A stretch of DNA of 64,000 nucleotides from Rhodoplanes sp. Z2-YC6860 (GTDB taxonomy: Bacteria; Pseudomonadota; Alphaproteobacteria; Rhizobiales; Xanthobacteraceae), in NCBI RefSeq assembly GCF_001579845.1, contig NZ_CP007440.1, positions 992,001-1,056,000 of the forward strand, given 5' to 3'. A program made the position numbers and the translations under genes. The first letter of the stretch is position 1. Each line of letters opens with the position of its first letter. Shown in pieces: positions 17,203-26,082 of this stretch. The notes beneath the pieces are model-generated. The model was not told the DNA's origin and searched no databases. It worked only from the letters and a program-made list of their open reading frames with translations.

Positions 17203-18042
17203 TCAAACGGTCGCCGGCTCGTTGGCCTCCGGGTGCCAGATCAGGAGCCGCCGCCGCAGCATGGCCATCAGCTTGATCAGCACATAACCCACGATGGCGA
17301 TCTCGACGATGCCGGCGAACACACCGCGCGAATCGGCAAAGCGCGAGGCGGTCATCATGGCGCCGCCGAGCCCGTAACCGCCCATCAGCATCTCGGCCAC
17401 CACGGCGACGATCATCGAGATGGGCAACGCGACCTGCAGCCCGGTGAGAATCTGCGGCAGGGCTGCGGGCAGCACGACCTGCGTCAGGACCTGGCGGTCG
17501 GTCGCGCCCATGTTTCGCGCCGACCAGATGAGTTCATGCTCGACGCCGCGGATCGCGAGCACGGTTGCGGCGATCACCGGAAAGATCGCGTCGATCACCA
17601 CGATGGTGATCTTGGAGACGTCATAGACGCCGAGCCAGAGGATGACCACGGGTAGAAACGCGATCTTCGGCATCGGGAAGCCGACCGAGACGATCGGATC
17701 GAAGAACCAGTTGGCGATGACGTTGCGCGACATGGCCGCGCCGATCACGATGCCGCCGATCATCGAGATGAAAAAGCCGACCAGCGCCCGATACATCGTC
17801 AGGCCGATGTTGATGAAAAGCTCGCCGGACAGGGCGTCCGACCAGATGCGTTCGACCACCGAAGTGAGCGAAGGCAGCACGAAAGGCGTGAACGTGCCGC
17901 TTCGGGCCAGAACCTCCCAGCCGATCAGCAGCGCCAGCACCGAAGACATCCGCGCGATGCTCCAGAGCACCGTGCGCGCGAGCGACGGCGTGGGCGCGGC
18001 GAGCGCCGCTGCATCCGGAGCTAGTGCGTCTGTTCGCGCCAT
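17203..18042 (-). CDS. ABC transporter permease, NitT/TauT family
   Basis: 279 residues with about six membrane helices. The coupling loop is near LPAALPQILTGLQVALPISM. It overlaps the preceding permease gene by 22 nt and differs from it in sequence, so a heterodimeric channel is likely. The partners are the ATPase at 18770 and the receptors at 16118 and/or 19581. Confidence 0.92.
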   Translation of the reverse strand: MARTDALAPDAAALAAPTPSLARTVLWSIARMSSVLALLIGWEVLARSGTFTPFVLPSLTSVVERIWSDALSGELFINIGLTMYRALVGFFISMIGGIVIGAAMSRNVIANWFFDPIVSVGFPMPKIAFLPVVILWLGVYDVSKITIVVIDAIFPVIAATVLAIRGVEHELIWSARNMGATDRQVLTQVVLPAALPQILTGLQVALPISMIVAVVAEMLMGGYGLGGAMMTASRFADSRGVFAGIVEIAIVGYVLIKLMAMLRRRLLIWHPEANEPATV

Positions 18043-18773
18043 TGCAGCATCCGGTTCATGATGAGCTGAAATCCGCGGTCGGCGGCGAAGCCGAGCAGCG
18101 CCACGGTGAGCACCACCGCATACATCGAGTCATAGGCGCCGTTGGCGCCGAGGAACCCGATCAGGTAGCCGAAGCCCGCCCGCGCCACGATCAGCTCGGC
18201 CGAGACCAGCAGGATGAAGGACAGCGCCAGCGCTGTGCGGATGCCATTAAGCAATTCCGGCATGGCGCTTGGCAGCACCACATCCCACAGCATGCGCAGG
18301 CGCCCCGCGCCCATGCTACGCGCCGACCAGACCAGCGTCTGCTCGCTCGAGCGGGCGCCGTTGAAGGCGCCGATCGTCACGGGGATCATGCAGCCGAGAA
18401 AAATCAGCAGGATTTTCGAGCCGTCACCCAAGCCGAGCCAGATCACCGTCACCGGAATCAGCGCCGACTTCGGCAGCGGATAGAAGATCTCGACGATCGG
18501 CGCGACCACCACGTTGACCGGTTTCGACCATGCCATGCCGATGCCGAGCGCCGCTCCGATGACGATCGCAAGCGCGAGCCCCGCGGCGGCGCGATAGAGC
18601 GACGCGCCGGCATTGCTGACCAGCTCGCCGGTCTTGATGAGATCGATCCAGCTCGCGATCACGTCGCTGAGCGGCGGCAGCGCGGAGCTCGACACCAGGC
18701 CCAAACGCGAGACCGCTTCCCAGGCGATGGCCAGCAGGACCAGCGGCAGATAGCGGAGCCACACCGATTTCAT
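18021..18773 (-). CDS. ABC transporter permease, NitT/TauT family
   Basis: 250 residues from ATG 18773 (MKSVWLRYLPLVLLAIAWEA), which overlaps the ATPase stop by 4 nt. The upstream extension of the open frame lies inside the ATPase gene and is not used. The protein is hydrophobic with about six helices and the EAA-like loop VVLPSAMPELLNGIRTALAL. It is the first of two permease genes in the operon. Confidence 0.92.
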   Translation of the reverse strand: MKSVWLRYLPLVLLAIAWEAVSRLGLVSSSALPPLSDVIASWIDLIKTGELVSNAGASLYRAAAGLALAIVIGAALGIGMAWSKPVNVVVAPIVEIFYPLPKSALIPVTVIWLGLGDGSKILLIFLGCMIPVTIGAFNGARSSEQTLVWSARSMGAGRLRMLWDVVLPSAMPELLNGIRTALALSFILLVSAELIVARAGFGYLIGFLGANGAYDSMYAVVLTVALLGFAADRGFQLIMNRMLQWREQTH

Positions 18774-19558
18774 GGTTTGCGGCGCTCCGCCTTGATGGCC
18801 TCGTCGCGGACCAGGTTCCAGAGCTCGTCGACCTTGTCGACAAAGCCCTTGGTCTTGAACACGCCTGGATCGTTCTTGTCGAACTTGGTGTCGACGATGG
18901 TCTTGATCCGGCCGGGACGCGCCGACATCACGGCGACGCGGTCGGCGAGATAGACAGCCTCCTGCACGTCGTGGGTGACGAAGATCACGGTCTTCGGCGT
19001 GCGCTGCCAGATGCCGAGGAGCTCCGACTGCATCAGGTGCCGGGTCTGCGCGTCGAGCGCGCCGAACGGCTCGTCCATCAGGAGGATGCTCGGATCGAAG
19101 GCGAGCGTCCTTGCGAGCGCGGTGCGTTGCTTCATGCCGCCGGAAAGCTGCGACGGGAAGCTGTCCTCGAAACCCGAAAGTCCGACGAGATCGATGAACT
19201 GCGCGGCCCGTGCGAGTCGTTCGGCCTTCGGCATGTTCTGCCGCTCGAGGCCGTACAGCACGTTCTCGCGCACGGTCTTCCAGGGGAACAGCGCGAAATG
19301 CTGGAACACGATGCCGCGGTCGGGTCCCGGCGCCTTCACCGGCGCACCGTTCACCGCGATCGCGCCCTTCTCGATCGGAAGAAAGCCGCCGATCAGGTAG
19401 AGCAGGGTGGATTTGCCGCAACCGGAAGGACCGAGCAGCGCTAGAAATTCGCGCGGCCGCACCTCCAGCGAAACATCGTCCAGCGCCAGCACCGGTTTGC
19501 CGCGCGGCGGACGATACACATGACAGACCTTGTCGACGGCGATCTGCGGCTCGGTCAT
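18770..19558 (-). CDS. ABC transporter ATP-binding protein, NitT/TauT family
   Basis: 262 residues from ATG 19558 (MTEPQIAVDKVCHVYRP). It shows Walker A GPSGCGKST, the Q-loop in GIVFQHFALFPWKTV, signature LSGGMKQRTALARTL, Walker B SILLMDEPFGALDAQTR, and the H-loop FVTHDVQEAV. The FPWKTV segment fits the nitrate/sulfonate/taurine class. It lies 22 nt after the receptor gene at 19581 and is translationally coupled to the first permease. Confidence 0.95.
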   Translation of the reverse strand: MTEPQIAVDKVCHVYRPPRGKPVLALDDVSLEVRPREFLALLGPSGCGKSTLLYLIGGFLPIEKGAIAVNGAPVKAPGPDRGIVFQHFALFPWKTVRENVLYGLERQNMPKAERLARAAQFIDLVGLSGFEDSFPSQLSGGMKQRTALARTLAFDPSILLMDEPFGALDAQTRHLMQSELLGIWQRTPKTVIFVTHDVQEAVYLADRVAVMSARPGRIKTIVDTKFDKNDPGVFKTKGFVDKVDELWNLVRDEAIKAERRKP

Positions 19559-19580
19559 CGGGCTTGCATCTTTCTGAGGA

Positions 19581-20579
19581 TTATCGCGTGACCACCTTAT
19601 CGAGAAAAGCGCTCGTGTAAGTTGCCGAAAGATCGATTGCGGCATCGCGGATGCCGGGGTCGAACTCGCGCAGCACCTTCAATGCGGTCTCGGCGCCTTC
19701 CACCGTGAAGCGGCCGTCGGGAGAATACATCGGCAGGCTTTTTGCGATCGCACGGGTAAACAGTTCCATGTCGCCGAGCGCATGTTCGGCCGGCATCACC
19801 TTGGCGATGTCCTCGGGCGAGTGGGTCGCTATCCATTTCAGCCCGCGGACAAAGGCGTTGGTCAGCGACTGCACCGTCCTGGGATTGTTCTGCGCATAGG
19901 CGGGCGGCAGATAAAGCACCGCCGCGGGATAGAGCCCACCGTAGACCAGCCGCGTGCCTTGCTCAGTGCGCGTGTCGGCGACGACGCGGATCGTCTTCTC
20001 GCTTTCAAGCTGGCTGATCACCGGGTCGACGTTGATCATGGCATCGATCTCGCCACGGCGCGCGGCCGCGACCGCGGTTGCGCCGGCGCCGGTGGCGATG
20101 AAGGAGGCATCGTCGGGCTTGAGGCCGGCCTGCGCCATCATGTGCAGCGCCATGAAATGCGTGCTCGAGCCCGGCGCCGTGATACCGATCTTCATGCCTT
20201 TGAGATCGGCCGGGCCGCGATAGGCCGGAGCCTTCGGTCCGACCAGCCCCAGCACGAAACCCGGAAAGCGGCCGAGCTGCACCACCGCCGTGATGGGCTG
20301 CTTTTTCGCCTGCATTTGGATGGTGTGGTCGAACGAGCCGGTGACCACATCGGCGCTGCCGCCCATCAGCGCCTGCAGTGCGCGGCCGCCGGCGGATGCG
20401 TCAATGATCGTGACGTCGAGTCCTTCGTCTTTGAAGTAGCCAAGCCGGTCGGTGACGTTGAGCGGCAGGTAGAACAGGGCTGGCTGGCCGCCGACCGCGA
20501 GCCGCACTTTTGTCTGCGCGAGGGATGACGCGGGCCACAGGACAATGGCTGCAAGCAGCCAAGTCGCGAGGCGGATCAT
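19581..20579 (-). CDS. ABC transporter substrate-binding protein, SsuA/THI5-like
   Basis: 332 residues with a signal peptide ending around ASSLAQ. The mature protein starts TKVRLAVGGQPALFYLPLNV and continues RLGYFKDEGLDVTIIDASAG, the usual first lobe of SsuA/TauA/THI5-like receptors. The second lobe includes MKIGITAPGSSTHFMALHMM. Its ATG overlaps the stop of the upstream lyase gene (ATGA), so receptor and enzyme are translationally coupled, a strong hint that the importer brings in the enzyme's substrate or a precursor. Confidence 0.92.
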   Translation of the reverse strand: MIRLATWLLAAIVLWPASSLAQTKVRLAVGGQPALFYLPLNVTDRLGYFKDEGLDVTIIDASAGGRALQALMGGSADVVTGSFDHTIQMQAKKQPITAVVQLGRFPGFVLGLVGPKAPAYRGPADLKGMKIGITAPGSSTHFMALHMMAQAGLKPDDASFIATGAGATAVAAARRGEIDAMINVDPVISQLESEKTIRVVADTRTEQGTRLVYGGLYPAAVLYLPPAYAQNNPRTVQSLTNAFVRGLKWIATHSPEDIAKVMPAEHALGDMELFTRAIAKSLPMYSPDGRFTVEGAETALKVLREFDPGIRDAAIDLSATYTSAFLDKVVTR

Positions 20580-21454
20580 GCCTTGCTCCGAAGCGGTGGC
20601 GCGTACTTGTCCTCGATCTGCGCCCAGTGCTCGTAGCCGGTGATATCCTTGAAGCCTGCGAAGTCGACGCTGTCGCCGCTCGTGCCCGGCCGCCCGGCTT
20701 TGATATCGGCCAGTGCTCTTTCGATGGTTCGCGCCACGCGGAAGATCACCGAAGTGGGATAGGCCACGATCGCAAATCCCATGGCCTTCAGTTCGGCCGG
20801 CGGCAGCATCGGAGTCTGGCCGCCCTCCAGCATATTGGCCATCTGCGGCGCACCCTGGAATGCGCGGCCAATGCGCCGAAGCTCTTCAATCGATTGCGGC
20901 GCCTCGATGAAGATGCCGTCGGCGCCGGCTTCGAGATATTGCTCGCCGCGGCGCAATGCGTCGTCGAGACCGTGAACGGCCCGGGCGTCGGTGCGGGCAA
21001 TGAGGAAGAAGTCCTTGCTGCGCCGCGCAGCCGCCGCGGCCTTGATCTTCCTCACCATGACGTCGGCGGGGATCACGTCCTTGCCGACCATATGGCCGCA
21101 GCGCTTCGGCGCCACCTGATCCTCGATGAAGATCGCGGATGCGCCGAGCGCTTCATAGCCTTCGACGGTGTGGGTGACATTCTTGACGTCACCGTAGCCG
21201 GTGTCGCCGTCGACCAGCACCGGAAGCCTGGTCGCGCCCATGATGTCGCGGATGCCCGCGCTGATCTCACTGAACGCCGCAAGTCCGATGTCCGGAATGC
21301 CATAACGCGAGCCGACCAGCGCGAAGCCGCCGATTGAATAAGCCGCGAAACCGGCGCGCTCGATGAGCCGCGCCGACAGCGCGTCATGGGCGCAGGGCAG
21401 CAGCAACGGCTGCTCGCGCCTGAGCAGATCCCTCCAGGTCGGTTGTTCGTTCAT
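20576..21454 (-). CDS. Isocitrate lyase/PEP mutase superfamily enzyme (lyase type)
   Basis: 292 residues of the PrpB/PEP-mutase TIM-barrel family. The metal-binding motif is LPVLVDGDTGYGD. The flexible gating loop carries KRCGHMVGK, and its Cys is the general acid-base residue found in true lyases (2-methylisocitrate, 2,3-dimethylmalate lyases) but not in the mutase or oxaloacetate decarboxylase branches. Also seen are IFIEDQVAPKRCGH and IARTDARAVHGLDDALRR. Expected chemistry is retro-Claisen cleavage of a substituted malate. It is encoded 43 nt after a tartrate-dehydratase-like enzyme and overlaps an importer receptor. Confidence 0.9.
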   Translation of the reverse strand: MNEQPTWRDLLRREQPLLLPCAHDALSARLIERAGFAAYSIGGFALVGSRYGIPDIGLAAFSEISAGIRDIMGATRLPVLVDGDTGYGDVKNVTHTVEGYEALGASAIFIEDQVAPKRCGHMVGKDVIPADVMVRKIKAAAAARRSKDFFLIARTDARAVHGLDDALRRGEQYLEAGADGIFIEAPQSIEELRRIGRAFQGAPQMANMLEGGQTPMLPPAELKAMGFAIVAYPTSVIFRVARTIERALADIKAGRPGTSGDSVDFAGFKDITGYEHWAQIEDKYAPPLRSKA

Positions 21455-21497
21455 CGCATTCCCCGGCGTGAACGTAGCAAGCTTGTTTGCCGGGCGT

Positions 21498-22667
21498 CTA
21501 CGCAGCGAGGTCCTTCATGATGCGATAAAGCGCCGCCTGACCCTCGAAGCCGATGCCGGGCCGGTCGGGCAACTTGAGGTAGCCGTTGTCGAGCTTCGCA
21601 TCGTCGGCGAAGCCCGCGAATGCGCCGAACACGCCGGGATAGGATTCGGCGCCGCCCAACCCGAAGCCGCCGGCGATGTGCAGCGACATCTGGTTGCCGC
21701 CGTGCGGGAACAAGCCCGCGCGCGGCCAACCGTGGCTCGCAAGCATGTCGAGCGTGCGGGCGTATTGCACGATGCCATAGGCCTGCGGCGGATCGACCTG
21801 GATGATGTCGCCGCGGGAGGCCTTCAGGCCGCCGAAGCGGACCAGGTTTTCGACGTCTTGCGTGGAGAAGAGATTCTCGCCGGTCGATAGCGCGCCGTCA
21901 TAGGCCTCCGAGACCTCGGCGAGCGTCGCATAGTCGAGCGGATCGCAGGGCTCCTCGAACCAGCGAAGCTTGTAGGGCGACAGCGCTTTGGCGTAGGTCA
22001 GCGCCTCGTCGCGGGTGAACTTGCAGTTGGCGTCGACCGCGAGCGTGCCGCGGTTGCCGACCACGGTCTGCACCGCCTCGACGCGGGCGCAGTCCTCGGC
22101 GACCGTCATGCCGCCGACCTTCATTTTCACCATGGTGTAGCCGGAATCGAGATGGCGCCGCATCTCGTCCTGCAAATCCCTGGTGGTCTTGCCCGGGGCG
22201 TACCAGCCGCCGCCGACGTAGCAGAATACCTTGTCCTGCACCTTGCCGCCGCTGAAGCGCTCGGCCAGCACGCGGTGCAGCGGCTTGCCTTCGATCTTGG
22301 CGACCGCGTCCCACACCGCCACCTCGATGGTGCCGATGCCGACCGAGCGTTCGCTGTGGCCGCCCGCCTTCTCGTTGCGCATCATCACGGCGAGGATCTT
22401 TTCCGGGTCGAGATTGTCGCCCGCTTCGTTGAGCAACGATTTCGGCTCGGCCTTGAGAATCCGCGGAATGAATCGCGCGCGCATCTGCGCGCCGCAGGCG
22501 TAGCGGCCGGTGGAGTTGAAGGCGAAGCCCGCCACCGGCCTGCCGTCGCGGATCACGTCGGTGATGACCGCGACCACCGAGGTGGTCATTTCGGAGAAGT
22601 CGAATCCGGAGTTGCGGAGATCGGACTTCAGCGGGATCGCGGTTTCGCGGATATCGACGATACGCAT
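21498..22667 (-). CDS. Enolase-superfamily acid dehydratase, D(-)-tartrate dehydratase-like
   Basis: 389 residues, the same length I recall for Bradyrhizobium D-tartrate dehydratase. Several stretches resemble that enzyme from memory: NEAGDNLDPEKI, GHSERSVGIGTIEVAVWDAV, STGENLFSTQD, and FPHGGNQMSLHIAGG. Active-site features are the KxK pair in VKMKVGG, the metal ligands in AVDANCKF, WFEEPCD and STGEN, and the His in FPHGGNQ. The reaction would be abstraction of a proton alpha to a carboxylate and loss of water, giving a 2-oxo acid (oxaloacetate from tartrate). Substrate identity is inferred. It sits between two Bug proteins and the lyase gene. Confidence 0.88.
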   Translation of the reverse strand: MRIVDIRETAIPLKSDLRNSGFDFSEMTTSVVAVITDVIRDGRPVAGFAFNSTGRYACGAQMRARFIPRILKAEPKSLLNEAGDNLDPEKILAVMMRNEKAGGHSERSVGIGTIEVAVWDAVAKIEGKPLHRVLAERFSGGKVQDKVFCYVGGGWYAPGKTTRDLQDEMRRHLDSGYTMVKMKVGGMTVAEDCARVEAVQTVVGNRGTLAVDANCKFTRDEALTYAKALSPYKLRWFEEPCDPLDYATLAEVSEAYDGALSTGENLFSTQDVENLVRFGGLKASRGDIIQVDPPQAYGIVQYARTLDMLASHGWPRAGLFPHGGNQMSLHIAGGFGLGGAESYPGVFGAFAGFADDAKLDNGYLKLPDRPGIGFEGQAALYRIMKDLAA

Positions 22668-22691
22668 GGACGTTCCTCCGCCGGACGCGAG

Positions 22692-23675
22692 CTACTGCAC
22701 CTTGATCCCGGCGTCGTGGATCACCTTGCCCCATTTGTCGATCTCAAACTTGATCTGGCGCGCGAACTCCTCCGGCGTGTTGCAGATGATCTCCAGTCCG
22801 AGCTGATCCATCTTGGCGGTGACCTCCGGCGACTTCGTCGCCTTCACCACCTCCTGGTAGATGAAGTTGGAGATATCCTTCGGCACGCCGGCCGGAACCA
22901 GAACGGCCTGGAATGTGTCGGCCTCCTGATCCGGAATGCCGGCCTCGGCGAGTGTCGGCACGTCCGGCAGCACCTTGACCCTTGTCTTGTTCGCAACCGC
23001 GAGCGCGCGAAGCGTGCCGTCTTTGATGAACGGCACCGCTGGCGGCAGCGACGTGAAGGCGAGCGGCGTGTGGCCCGCGACGATCGACTGGATCGCCGGC
23101 CCCGCGCCGCCAAACGGCACGTGAACCGTATCGAGCTTGTAGGTGAGCTTGAACAATTCGCCGGAGAGATGCGGCGTGGTGCCGGTTCCGGCTGACGCGA
23201 AGGTGTACTTGCCCGGATTGGCCTTGATGAGGTCGGCAAGCTCTTTCGGAGTGTTCACCGGCAGCACGGCCGGATTGACCAGCAGCACATTCGCCGCGGT
23301 GGCGGCGACCGTGAGCGGCGTGAAGTCCTTGTACGGGTCGTAGGGCACGCGGTCGTAGAGGCTTGGATTGACCACAAAGCTCGATGACACGAACAGGATG
23401 GTGTAGCCGTCGGGCGCTGCCTTCGCGGCGTTGCCCATACCGAGATTGCCGCCCGCGCCGGCCTGGTTCTCGATGTAGAACTGCTGCTTCAGATTCTCGG
23501 ACATCTTCTGCGAGATCAGCCGCGCCGCGGTGTCGGTCGGACCGCCCGGCGCGAACGGCACGATGATTTTCACCGGCTTATTCGGCCAGCCACCAGGGCC
23601 GGCGCCTTGCGCAAAAGCCTGAGCAGCAAACAGCAGCGTGGCGCTGAACGCCAGCGCCCGGATAGCAAACTTCAT
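22692..23675 (-). CDS. Bug/TctC substrate-binding protein, no. 2
   Basis: About 327 residues with a signal peptide (MKFAIRALAFSATLLFAAQA then FA). Mature signatures are VKIIVPFAPGGPTDTAARLI, ENQAGAGGNLGMGNAAKA, and NPGKYTFASAGTGTTPHLSG. The ATG at 23675 has GGGAG at 7 nt, better than the ATG at 23681. It is one of two adjacent Bug genes at the head of the nine-gene operon and starts only 50 nt after the first. The dehydratase gene follows after 24 nt, so its ligand may be the dehydratase substrate. Confidence 0.93.
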   Translation of the reverse strand: MKFAIRALAFSATLLFAAQAFAQGAGPGGWPNKPVKIIVPFAPGGPTDTAARLISQKMSENLKQQFYIENQAGAGGNLGMGNAAKAAPDGYTILFVSSSFVVNPSLYDRVPYDPYKDFTPLTVAATAANVLLVNPAVLPVNTPKELADLIKANPGKYTFASAGTGTTPHLSGELFKLTYKLDTVHVPFGGAGPAIQSIVAGHTPLAFTSLPPAVPFIKDGTLRALAVANKTRVKVLPDVPTLAEAGIPDQEADTFQAVLVPAGVPKDISNFIYQEVVKATKSPEVTAKMDQLGLEIICNTPEEFARQIKFEIDKWGKVIHDAGIKVQ

Positions 23676-23725
23676 TCCCATTCTCCCGATGGCGTTTCCA
23701 GTTTTCTTATTGTTCCAGGTAGACC

Positions 23726-24718
23726 CTAGATTTTCGGAACCTTCGCAGTCTCGATCACCCGTTTCCACTTGGCAATGTCGGCCTTCACGTAGGCCGCGAA
23801 CTCGGCCGGCGTGTCGCCCTCCGGCACGATGCCGAACTCGAGGAGCCGGGCTTTGATGTCCGGCGACTTCACGACCGTGGCGATTTCCTTTTGCAGCAGG
23901 TTGACGATCTCCTTGGGCGTGCCGGCCGGCACGAACACGCCGGTGATGGTTTCCGCCTCCATGCCCTTGATGCCCATCTCGTCGAGCGTCGGCACATCGG
24001 GCAGCGTCTCGAGCCGCTTCTTGGCTGTGATCCCGAGCGCGCGAATTTTCCCTTCCTTGATCAGCGGCACTGAGTTGCCGATCGCGCCGCACGAGATCGG
24101 CACGTGGCCGCCGAGCAGCGATTGCGTCATCGGCCCGCCGCCTGCGAACGGCACTGTGACGAAGTTGACGTTGAGGTCGAACTTGAGCTGCTCGATCGAC
24201 AGCGACGGCGTGGTGCCGGCGCCGGGTGAGCCGACGCTGTATTTGCCGGGCGCCTTCTTGAACAGCTCAACCAGCTCCTTCATGGACTTGGCCGGAAAAT
24301 CGGGATTGACCAGCCATGAGTTTGGCGAGCCGCCCGCCTTGGTGACCGGGATCAGCTCCTTCTCCACATCGAACGGCATCTTGGCGTAGAGACTCGGATT
24401 GACCGTCACGCTCGACGACGACAGCAGCACCGTGTAGCCGTCGCCCGGCGAATGCGCGACTTTCTCCATGCCGAGATTGCCGCCGGCGCCGCCGACATTC
24501 TCGATGAAGAACTGCTGGCCGAGCCGTTCCGACAGCCGCTGCGCGATCAAGCGGCCGGCGATGTCGGTGACGCCGCCCGCCGGAAACGGGATGATGATCT
24601 TGACCGGCTTGTTCGGATAATTTTCGGCGAAGCCCGCGCTGGGAGCGGCCACGCAGGACGTTGCGACAACGAAGGCACCGAGCAGGAAAGCACGGCGTAC
24701 TCCAAGAAAATCGGCCAT
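23726..24718 (-). CDS. Bug/TctC substrate-binding protein, no. 3
   Basis: About 330 residues from ATG 24718, with a signal peptide ending near PSAGFA. Mature signatures include VKIIIPFPAGGVTDIAGRLI, ENVGGAGGNLGMEKVAHSPG, and PGKYSVGSPGAGTTPSLSIE. It resembles its downstream neighbour closely enough to suggest an old tandem duplication. It is the first gene of the nine-gene operon and is divergent from the SfnG-like monooxygenase (91 nt between starts). Confidence 0.93.
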   Translation of the reverse strand: MADFLGVRRAFLLGAFVVATSCVAAPSAGFAENYPNKPVKIIIPFPAGGVTDIAGRLIAQRLSERLGQQFFIENVGGAGGNLGMEKVAHSPGDGYTVLLSSSSVTVNPSLYAKMPFDVEKELIPVTKAGGSPNSWLVNPDFPAKSMKELVELFKKAPGKYSVGSPGAGTTPSLSIEQLKFDLNVNFVTVPFAGGGPMTQSLLGGHVPISCGAIGNSVPLIKEGKIRALGITAKKRLETLPDVPTLDEMGIKGMEAETITGVFVPAGTPKEIVNLLQKEIATVVKSPDIKARLLEFGIVPEGDTPAEFAAYVKADIAKWKRVIETAKVPKI

Positions 24719-24809
24719 GACGCTTCCTCTTGTTCGTGATTTCTTTGTTATTGGCGTTGTGAACGCGACCGGTCTCACGGCCGGGTTGAGCAGAGCCTGA
24801 GGGATAATC

Positions 24810-25940
24810 GTGCAGATTGCAAATTCCACATTGTCGCCGCGACGAATGATGCAAGGCGGCAATGCGCTGAAGATCGGATTGTTCGGCGCTAACTGCTCGT
24901 CGGGCCGCGCCGTCACCAAGGTGCCGGAGCGCTGGTCGGGCACCTGGACGGACAATCATCGCCTGGTGCAGATGGCCGACGACGCCGGCATCGATTTCAT
25001 GCTGCCGATCGGCCGCTGGAAGGGTTACGGCGGCGACACCGGCTATCAGGAGGCGACGCTCGAAACCGTGACCTGGGCCTGCGGGCTTCTGGCCGCGACC
25101 AAGCGCATCACCGTGTTCGGCACCGTGCACGCGCCGCTGTTTCATCCGATCATCGCGGCGAAGCAGATGGCGACGGCCGATCACATCGGCGAAGGCCGCT
25201 TCGGGCTGAACATCGTGGTCGGCTGGAACGAAGGCGAGTTCGAGATGTTCGGCGTCGAGCAGCGCCAGCACGCCAGTCGCTACGAATATGCGCAAGAGTG
25301 GATCGACGCCATCAAACGGATGTGGTCGCCCGGCGACGATTTCGATTTCGACGGTGCCTTCATCAGGCTCAAGAAGGTGCGCGCTAAGCCGAAGCCCTAT
25401 GGCGGGACGCAACCGGTGATCATGAATGCCGGCGCGTCGGCGGTCGGCCGCGCCTTTGCGGTGCGAAACTGCGACGCCTTCTTCATGCAGTCGTCGCGCA
25501 CGTCGGTTTCCGAGACCGCCGAGCGTGTTGCATCCGTGAAGGCTGAGGCCGCGGCGCTCGGCCGCGAGATCGGCGTGTTCACGGTCGGCGTCATCACCTG
25601 CCGGGCGACCATGAAGGAGGCCGAGGAGTATCACCATCACGTGGTGGTCGATCAGGCCGATTGGGCGGCGGTCGATCAGCTTCTGGCACTGCGCAACATC
25701 ACGCCCGCGACCACGCCGCATGACGAATTCATGCGGCAGCGCGCGCAATTCGCGCACGGCAACAGCGGCGTGCCGATCGTCGGCGATCCGGACCATATCG
25801 CCGGCAAGCTGATCGAGCTGAGCCGCGCCGGCTTGTCCGGCATCGCGGTGTCGCTGGTCAACTACGCCGACGAACTGCCGTTCTTCTGCGACGAGGTGAT
25901 GCCGCGGCTGCAGCGCGCCGGCTTGCGCTTGGCGGCGTAG
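24810..25940 (+). CDS. LLM-class flavin-dependent monooxygenase, SfnG/RutA-like
   Basis: 376 residues. The sequence matches the SfnG (dimethylsulfone monooxygenase)/RutA branch of luciferase-like enzymes: LKIGLFGANCSSGRAVTKVP, FMLPIGRWKGYGG, VFGTVHAPLFHPIIAAKQM, and HIGEGRFGLNIVVGWNEGEF. These use reduced FMN from a partner reductase. The GTG at 24810 follows GAGGG with 5 nt spacing; ATGs at 24846 and 24849 are alternatives. It belongs to a different subfamily from the monooxygenase at 10086. Likely substrates are small sulfones, sulfonates or N-heterocycles; no reductase gene is adjacent. Confidence 0.9.
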   Translation: MQIANSTLSPRRMMQGGNALKIGLFGANCSSGRAVTKVPERWSGTWTDNHRLVQMADDAGIDFMLPIGRWKGYGGDTGYQEATLETVTWACGLLAATKRITVFGTVHAPLFHPIIAAKQMATADHIGEGRFGLNIVVGWNEGEFEMFGVEQRQHASRYEYAQEWIDAIKRMWSPGDDFDFDGAFIRLKKVRAKPKPYGGTQPVIMNAGASAVGRAFAVRNCDAFFMQSSRTSVSETAERVASVKAEAAALGREIGVFTVGVITCRATMKEAEEYHHHVVVDQADWAAVDQLLALRNITPATTPHDEFMRQRAQFAHGNSGVPIVGDPDHIAGKLIELSRAGLSGIAVSLVNYADELPFFCDEVMPRLQRAGLRLAA

Positions 25941-25958
25941 ACGGTCCCACAGCTCTTC

Positions 25959-26049
25959 ACCTCCCCCTGAAAGGGGGAGGTCGGGTGGGGGTCAATTTTG
26001 TGTGCGCGAACTGACCCACACCCCCAACCCTCCCCCTTTCAGGGGGAGG
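25959..26049. repeat. Intergenic palindromic element, ACCTCCCCCTGAAAGGGGGAGG type
   Basis: Two arms: ACCTCCCCCTGAAAGGGGGA GGTCGGGTGGGGGTCA (25959-25994) and TGACCCACACCCCCAACCC TCCCCCTTTCAGGGGGAGG (26012-26049). They are inverted repeats of one another, and each also contains its own short hairpin around TGAAAG/CTTTCA. It lies between two convergent genes and could act as a bidirectional transcription barrier. Confidence 0.75.
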
Positions 26050-26082
26050 GAGTTCACCACCGATGTCGCTACTACCTCGCTC

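Noticed and set aside
25959-26049. Possible CRISPR array because of repeated palindromes
   Set aside because: Only one inverted pair with no regular spacers; the other palindromes are dispersed through the window and no cas genes are present.
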